This document shows positions 1-4,810 of a stretch of 7,352 bases of DNA, one piece after another. Position 1 is the stretch's first letter. Each line of letters begins with the position of its first letter. A program made the position numbers and the translations under genes. The stretch is taken from positions 1 through 7,352 of the forward strand of contig CALBPH010000055.1 of NCBI GenBank assembly GCA_937899365.1, read 5' to 3'. Under the pieces are notes generated by a model, which was given only the letters and a program-made list of their open reading frames with translations, was not told the origin of the DNA and searched no databases. Origin of the DNA: an uncultured Leptolyngbya sp. (GTDB lineage: Bacteria; Cyanobacteriota; Cyanobacteriia; Phormidesmidales; Phormidesmidaceae).

Positions 1-26
1 CTATATAGCCAATTTGTTTGTATTTA
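1..26 (-). other. Sequence immediately downstream of the truncated NRPS gene
   Basis: These 26 AT-rich bases follow the premature stop. On the coding strand they read straight on to TAA and then to a palindromic CTATATAG at the window edge. An ATG overlapping the stop (ATGA, 30-27) opens a frame of only nine codons that ends at TAG (3-1). None of the frames resembles the expected A-domain continuation leading to motif A7. Whether a mobile element, a gene for the missing part, or plain intergenic sequence follows cannot be seen. Confidence 0.6.
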
Positions 27-2030
27 TCATGCTAACTGCGTTTTCTCTTCATTTTGCCAATAGCCATTGCCCACTCCAATTCCTGAGCCGCAAATCTCGC
101 CTGGCGCTCCCACGGGCACCAGCTGCATCTGGGCATCTAAGACATAGAGTTTGAGATTGGCTAGGGGGTTACCAATGGGGACCGTGCGCTGATTTGTGGG
201 CAAAGGAGCATCAATAATCGCCTGACTAATGTCATCGGCAGCTTCTGTCGGTCCATAGGCATTGGCCACTTTAATGTCAGGGTATAGCTGCAGCCATTGA
301 TTGACCAACTCCACCGGCACATATTCCCCTGTCACCATCATTAGCGATAGATCGGGCAATAAGCGTTGATCAGATAAGAGCAGAGTCCTGAGCTCAATCA
401 ACCCTCTGAGAACAATGGGCACCAGCTCCACCAGAGTTAGCTGCTCTGCTTTAATCACATTGAACAATTGTTCCGGGTTACACACGGTCTCGGTATCGAC
501 AATGACGGTTTTACCCCCTGTTAGTAGCGGTCCTAGAAATTGCCAGACCGAAATATCTGACGAGGCTGGCGCACTTTGGAGAAAATTAAATCCTTTATGT
601 AGAGCTAATGCGTCTATTTGACCATAGATATGGTTGATTGCACCGTCATGGCGAATAATGGACCCCTTGGGCAACCCTGTAGACCCTGAGGTGTAGAGCA
701 TATAGGCTGAGTCAGTTGCTTGACTGGATGTATCCAGATTCTCTTGGGGGAGTTGAAGAAAATCATCCTGCCTGTAAATGCTCACCTGCGATAGCTGAGG
801 GTTGGCTAATTTTTCAGAAGAACTATCTAAACAAATGACGTGCTTTAATCCAGCAAAACTGTCTGGCAGATTATTCAGAACCTCTAAAGCTAGGTGATCG
901 GTCAATAAAAAACTCACCTGGCTGTTGGAGAGCATATATGAAATTCGATCTAGGGGATAGGTGCTGTCGATGGGGACATAGGCTCCTCCCGCTTTGTGAA
1001 TTGCCAGGATAGCGATCAAAAAGTTAATGTCTCGGTCTTTTAAGATGCCAACAAACTCTCCTGGCTTCAGGCCTAAACTTTGTAAAAGCCTGGCCACTTG
1101 ATTGGCTTTTGCGTTCAACTCCTGATAGGTGAGCTGGGTATCTTGCCAAACCGCTGCAATATTGTCTGGTGTTTGGTCTACCTGCTTGTCAAATAATGTA
1201 CTGATTGTTTGTTCAAGGGGATAAATTCTGTGATTATTGTTAAAGCTGGCTAAAAGCTGAAATCGATCTGCACTATCTAGGAACGTAATGTCTGCCAGTT
1301 TAATGTCGAGCTGATTGATAACGCAGTCCACCAAGGTGGTATAACATTTTGCGATCGCATCCATCATGCCATCAACAAATAAAGCATCGCTGTACTCAAG
1401 GGTGCCCTTAATGCAATCGTTCTCGATGTCAAATGAAATAGTTACATCGTTGTTAAGTGCTATGGCGTCGTCATAGCTGTGGATGGTCTTTAAGAGAACA
1501 ACGACATCAAAAAGAGGACAACGGTTTTGATATGACGACAGCTCTAATAACTGGGATACCTTGTCAACCGGATAGTTCTGGTTAACATAGGCACTAACTG
1601 TATCTTCTTTAACCTGTAGTAAGACATCCTTAAACGTCAGGTCCTGACTTAGTTGGCTGCGTAATGGGAGAACTGTGTTGACAGAGGTCTTAGCATGGTT
1701 ATCTGTTCCAAGAATAGGGATACCCACAATTAAATCGCTATTGTTGGTATATTTTGCTAGCAATATATTGACTACCGATAGCAGGAACACATATACCGAG
1801 CTATGGGAGTCGTTGCTTAACTTGAGAACAGCCTGGGAGACAGTTTTATCAAGCTCAAACTTAACAGATTTATTTTTGCCACTATACTCTTTAGGCCTGA
1901 TGTAGCCAGTAATAAAGTTTGTCTCAGGCAGTTCTCCTGAGAGCTGATTGAGCCAGTAAACTTTTTCAGAAAACAAACTTTCAGAGATATCTTCACGTGT
2001 TTTTTCAGCCAACATTTCCATTGTCCTCAT
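27..2030 (-). CDS. NRPS protein: C-terminal half of a C domain + A domain truncated after motif A6 (probable Dab specificity)
   Basis: The protein has 667 residues. Residues about 21-250 are only the second (acceptor) lobe of a C domain, from the YWLNQLSGELP segment to the NQNYPVDK and PLFDVVV segments; the first lobe with HHxxxDG is absent and no room for it exists before the start. The A domain follows: A1 LTYQEL (300-305), A2 around HKAGGAYVPID (345-355), A3 YTSGSTGLPKG (446-456), A4 SDISVWQF (491-498), A5 NAYGPTE (590-596), A6 GEICGSGIGVGNGYW (644-658). It then ends at a TGA after EEKTQLA, with no A7 to A10 (so no TGD ribose-binding Asp and no A10 Lys) and no carrier. Pocket residues by alignment to GrsA are D, I, W, E, M, T, A, D, D, acidic as expected for a diamino acid. 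As it stands it should not complete adenylation alone. It may be a decayed gene, one interrupted just outside the window, or one complemented by another polypeptide. The gene starts 10 bases after the aminotransferase stop, so both are probably co-transcribed. Confidence 0.88.
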   Translation of the reverse strand: MRTMEMLAEKTREDISESLFSEKVYWLNQLSGELPETNFITGYIRPKEYSGKNKSVKFELDKTVSQAVLKLSNDSHSSVYVFLLSVVNILLAKYTNNSDLIVGIPILGTDNHAKTSVNTVLPLRSQLSQDLTFKDVLLQVKEDTVSAYVNQNYPVDKVSQLLELSSYQNRCPLFDVVVLLKTIHSYDDAIALNNDVTISFDIENDCIKGTLEYSDALFVDGMMDAIAKCYTTLVDCVINQLDIKLADITFLDSADRFQLLASFNNNHRIYPLEQTISTLFDKQVDQTPDNIAAVWQDTQLTYQELNAKANQVARLLQSLGLKPGEFVGILKDRDINFLIAILAIHKAGGAYVPIDSTYPLDRISYMLSNSQVSFLLTDHLALEVLNNLPDSFAGLKHVICLDSSSEKLANPQLSQVSIYRQDDFLQLPQENLDTSSQATDSAYMLYTSGSTGLPKGSIIRHDGAINHIYGQIDALALHKGFNFLQSAPASSDISVWQFLGPLLTGGKTVIVDTETVCNPEQLFNVIKAEQLTLVELVPIVLRGLIELRTLLLSDQRLLPDLSLMMVTGEYVPVELVNQWLQLYPDIKVANAYGPTEAADDISQAIIDAPLPTNQRTVPIGNPLANLKLYVLDAQMQLVPVGAPGEICGSGIGVGNGYWQNEEKTQLA
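1351..1358. repeat. HIP1 octamer (GCGATCGC)
   Basis: This palindromic octamer is strongly over-represented in many cyanobacterial genomes. It lies inside the half-C domain coding region and has no known role for this gene. It is used here only as a pointer to the host lineage. Confidence 0.8.
2024..2027 (-). promoter_or_regulatory. Possible ribosome binding site favouring an internal start at 2015
   Basis: The minus strand reads AGGA here, 8 bases before an in-frame ATG at 2015-2013, which would give a product starting MLAEKTRED, five residues shorter than from the ATG at 2030. The longer start has its own weak option, TAAGG at 2043-2039, which overlaps the aminotransferase stop codon and lies 8 bases from the 2030 ATG. 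Either start leaves the half-C domain unchanged, so the choice has no effect on domain content. Confidence 0.35.
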
Positions 2031-2040
2031 CAGGCGAACC

Positions 2041-3303
2041 TTACACTACGCAATCTTTAAAGGCTTGTTTGATCTGTGAACAGCCCTTCTGCAATGTGGC
2101 CATGTCAATTGATAGCGGCGGTAAAATTTTTAAGACAGTGTCGTTCCTGCCCACACGCTCAATGATTAATCCTAGTTCAAAACATCGAGACGCTATCTGC
2201 TTAGCCAAGGAACCTCCCCCACACTGGGTGAGATCAATTCCCCAAATTAGTCCAACGCCCCGGATTTCGATTCCTTCTACCATCGGTTTGATCTCATTGT
2301 TGAGAAAATCATCTAAAAACGATGCTTTGAGTTTCACATCTCTCTCTAGATCTGTATTTTCTCTAAATTCTAGGGCTGCTGTTCCCCCCACAAAGGCCAA
2401 TTGATTACCCCTAAATGTACCCGTATGCTCAGCCGGTTCCCAAATGTCTAAGTCTGGCTTAATTAACAGCAACGACATGGGAAACCCATAACCACTGATA
2501 GATTTTGAGAGGATCACCATATCTGGAACAATGTTAGCCCGCTCAAAGGAAAAGAACGGCCCGGTCCTACCACAGCCAACTTGAATATCATCACAAATCA
2601 ACAGAATGTCATGTTCGTCACATAATGCTCTGAGCCTCTGCATCCATTCAATGGGTACAACAATGACACCGCCTTCAGCTTGTACCGTTTCAAAGATAAT
2701 GGCTGCTGGCTTTTCAACTCCAGAGCTAACATCATTGAGCACTGATTCGATGTACGCAATTGTATCGATTGTCTCCATAAAGCCATGGGGATAGGGCATA
2801 AAGGTAACATTGCTTGATGTCCCCCAGGTTCCCTCCCTAATGGAGGTATTACCCGTCACGGCTAGACTGCCTAAGGTCATGCCATGGTAGGCTCCCATAA
2901 ACGAAAATATTCCGGTCCTTTTTTTGATTTTTCTGGCTAGTTTGAGGGCGGCTTCCACAGCATTGGTTCCCGTAGGGCCGCAAAATTGAATGCGGTAATC
3001 GAGGCCTTTGGGCGCTAGCACCTGGTCAGAAAATGTGGTCAAAAACTTCTCTTTGGCAGAGGTGTGTAAATCTAACCCATGGGTAATAGCATCAGCATCC
3101 AGATACAGCATGACCTGTTGCTTGATGTAGTCATTGTTATGGCCATAGTTTAAGGCCCCAGCCCCTGCTAAAAAATCAATATATTCTTGGCCTGATTCTG
3201 AGTAGATAATAGAATCTTTAGCTCGATGGAAAATAGCTGGAAAGCTTCGGCAGTAGCTTCTAACGTTTGATTCGCACTTTTCAAAGATATTCATAGCATT
3301 CAT
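2041..3303 (-). CDS. ectB: L-2,4-diaminobutyrate:2-oxoglutarate aminotransferase (EctB-type, PLP class III)
   Basis: The protein (420 residues) matches the EctB family over its full length. It has an N-terminal MNIFEKCESNVRSYCRSFP block, GALNYGHNN (49-57), THGLDLHTSAK (74-84), GPTGTNAVEAALKLARK (109-125), CDDIQVGCGRTG (237-248, Asp238 expected to bind the PLP ring nitrogen), LSKSISGYG (265-273, Lys267 as Schiff-base lysine) and GTFRGNQLAF (295-304). The enzyme passes an amino group from glutamate to aspartate 4-semialdehyde, giving L-2,4-diaminobutyrate, in the cytosol. No ectA or ectC is in view and both flanks are NRPS genes, so its job here is probably building-block supply, not ectoine synthesis. 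Two starts are possible: ATG at 3303 (MNAMNIF...) or at 3294 (MNIF...). The second matches the usual family start, and neither has a good ribosome site. No catalytic motif is missing. The name ectB is by family; the role in this cluster is inferred. Confidence 0.93.
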   Translation of the reverse strand: MNAMNIFEKCESNVRSYCRSFPAIFHRAKDSIIYSESGQEYIDFLAGAGALNYGHNNDYIKQQVMLYLDADAITHGLDLHTSAKEKFLTTFSDQVLAPKGLDYRIQFCGPTGTNAVEAALKLARKIKKRTGIFSFMGAYHGMTLGSLAVTGNTSIREGTWGTSSNVTFMPYPHGFMETIDTIAYIESVLNDVSSGVEKPAAIIFETVQAEGGVIVVPIEWMQRLRALCDEHDILLICDDIQVGCGRTGPFFSFERANIVPDMVILSKSISGYGFPMSLLLIKPDLDIWEPAEHTGTFRGNQLAFVGGTAALEFRENTDLERDVKLKASFLDDFLNNEIKPMVEGIEIRGVGLIWGIDLTQCGGGSLAKQIASRCFELGLIIERVGRNDTVLKILPPLSIDMATLQKGCSQIKQAFKDCVV

Positions 3304-3332
3304 CTAGGGGGTAGTGAATGGACGGTGCTGGT

Positions 3333-3393
3333 GCTTGTCGGTCTCTATAATGCTTTGACTGAGAACACAGTTGTTAGCGCTTGTCGGTCTCTA
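3333..3393. repeat. Perfect 15-bp direct repeat in the gap between the C-domain gene and the aminotransferase gene
   Basis: GCTTGTCGGTCTCTA occurs at 3333-3347 and again at 3379-3393, 46 bases apart start to start, inside the 105-base non-coding gap 3304-3408. A shorter GTTGTTA also recurs (3370-3376 and 3405-3411). This is the only sizeable gap between genes in the window. In the frames I read on the coding strand, the gap holds no stretch resembling an A domain, so it does not look like a frameshifted remainder of the upstream C-domain gene. I saw no strong hairpin with a T-run and no convincing promoter. The repeat could be a binding site pair or a trace of recombination; the sequence does not decide. 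Confidence 0.7.
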
Positions 3394-3408
3394 AAGCAGT
3401 AACGGTTG

Positions 3409-4803
3409 TTAATGGGATAGGGCAAAATCGAAATTAAATGTCATTTCTTTTGCTAATGCTTGGGTGATTTGCCGTTGTTCTGGGGTTAGTAACAATAGAT
3501 GTTGTAGCTGAATGTCAGGGTTTGTCGCCATTTCCGTGAGCAATAGCTCAAGATGTTTCAATATGCCAGTAATTGTGGTTGCCTTAAAACGTCGGCAATC
3601 ATAGTTGATGCCGAGCTTTAGCTGAGGTCCTGGGTGTCCAATGATATTTAAAGGATAATTTGTTTTATAAAATCCATCAAAATCTTGGAATTCTAGCTCT
3701 GCTTTTTCTGTGCTGTCAATTTGGGCGGATGGATAATTCTCAAAGACGACAATAGTCTTAAATAGGGGGAATCCCCGTGGCACATCGCTCCACCCTTGCA
3801 CATCTACCAGGGGACTGTATTCATACTGACGCAGTTCAACTAGCTGGGTCTGAAGTTCTGCGAGCCAGGGCAACAATAGGTGATCGGGGGGGACATTGAC
3901 GCACACTGGTAGGGTGTTGATAAACACGCCAACCATGGATTCTGTTCCGTCTAAGTCCACTGGCCGACCGGAAACTCCACACCCGTAAACGATCTGATTT
4001 TGGCAGCTGTAGCGGCTGAGCAAGAGAGACCATGCTCCCTGAAATAGGGTGTTGAGGGTGAGTCGCTGCTGCTGAGCCAGGGTCTGTAACTGGTGGGTGA
4101 CAGACTCTGGGAACTCCAGCATTTCCTCGTTATATTTTTCTTCTTGATTGGATAAATCCGGATCTTCTATATACGTCAGTGGTGTGGCTGTTTTAAAGTT
4201 TTTAAGTGTACGTTTCCAATACTCCTCGGCGTTGGCTAGGTCTTGTTTACGTAACCATGCAATGTAGTTCTTAAAGGGAATGCTGGGCAGTAATGGTACG
4301 TTTTCTCCCTGACAAAATGCTTGATAGAGTTGGAAAAATTCGCCTATTACTAATGCACCGGACCAACCATCTAAAATTAAGTGGTGTTTGCTCCAAACGA
4401 TTTGGTAAGACTGATCGCTGAAACGAATCACCGTCATGCGCATCAGGGGTGGTTTTGAAAAATCAAATCCGCGTTGGCGATCGTGGTTTAAAAAGTCTTT
4501 GTAACGTTGTGGCTGGTCCGCTATGCCGCGCCAGTCCTTATGTTCTATAGGGACCGTTACCTGACGATGGACTACTTGTAACGGTTTATCAATTTCCTCC
4601 CAGTAAAAACTTGTGCGCAGGATAGTATGCCTGGCCACTACTTGCTGCCAGGCGTGATCTAACGCTTCTAGATTTAGGTTCCCGCGTACTCTGTAGCTAA
4701 ATTGGATGAAGTAGAGTCCTTCTTCGGGAGCGTACAACCCATGGAAAAGTATCCCTTTTTGCAGTGGAGAGAGCTCGTAGATATCTTGGATGTTTTCTTT
4801 CAT
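3409..4803 (-). CDS. Free-standing NRPS condensation domain, D-donor (DCL-like) type
   Basis: This 464-residue protein is one complete C domain and little else. Motifs in order: LSPLQKGILFH (11-21), RHTILRTSF (58-66), the catalytic HHLILDG (140-146, His141 as general base), the FKNYIAWL segment (177-184), the VGVFINTLP segment (291-299), YSPLVDVQGWS (329-339) and FENYP (354-358). The LSPLQxGxLFH start and the YSPL..VQGWS / FENYP signatures are those of C domains that take a D-configured donor, which fits the E domain ending the upstream gene. C domains normally continue into an A domain; here the C-A linker begins (LLLLTPEQRQ, 436-445), then the protein ends in an unrelated tail (about 446-464). 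It should therefore join the upstream peptide to an amino acid carried by another protein. The start ATG lies 7 bases after the previous stop, with no clear Shine-Dalgarno. It might once have been the front of a longer C-A-PCP gene. Confidence 0.93.
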   Translation of the reverse strand: MKENIQDIYELSPLQKGILFHGLYAPEEGLYFIQFSYRVRGNLNLEALDHAWQQVVARHTILRTSFYWEEIDKPLQVVHRQVTVPIEHKDWRGIADQPQRYKDFLNHDRQRGFDFSKPPLMRMTVIRFSDQSYQIVWSKHHLILDGWSGALVIGEFFQLYQAFCQGENVPLLPSIPFKNYIAWLRKQDLANAEEYWKRTLKNFKTATPLTYIEDPDLSNQEEKYNEEMLEFPESVTHQLQTLAQQQRLTLNTLFQGAWSLLLSRYSCQNQIVYGCGVSGRPVDLDGTESMVGVFINTLPVCVNVPPDHLLLPWLAELQTQLVELRQYEYSPLVDVQGWSDVPRGFPLFKTIVVFENYPSAQIDSTEKAELEFQDFDGFYKTNYPLNIIGHPGPQLKLGINYDCRRFKATTITGILKHLELLLTEMATNPDIQLQHLLLLTPEQRQITQALAKEMTFNFDFALSH

Positions 4804-4810
4804 GGGGGCT

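Noticed and set aside
1..30. ATG overlapping the stop of the truncated NRPS (ATGA), as the start of a translationally coupled gene for the missing A-domain part
   Set aside because: The frame ends after nine codons at a TAG and shows no A-domain similarity.
1997..2404. Plus-strand open frame of 135 codons opposite the aminotransferase
   Set aside because: It lies antisense to the strongly conserved EctB coding sequence and the start of the half-C gene, and its product has no recognisable domain.
2041..3303. Part of an ectoine biosynthesis operon
   Set aside because: No EctA or EctC homologue is next to it; both neighbours are NRPS genes, so only the Dab-forming step is supported.
3333..3393. 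CRISPR-like repeat-spacer unit
   Set aside because: There are only two copies of a 15-mer, shorter than CRISPR repeats, with no further units and no cas genes.
3304..3408. Promoter or terminator between the C-domain gene and the aminotransferase
   Set aside because: On the coding strand I found no convincing -35/-10 pair at proper spacing and no stable hairpin followed by a T-run; a TTGACT match at 3355-3360 is on the opposite strand.
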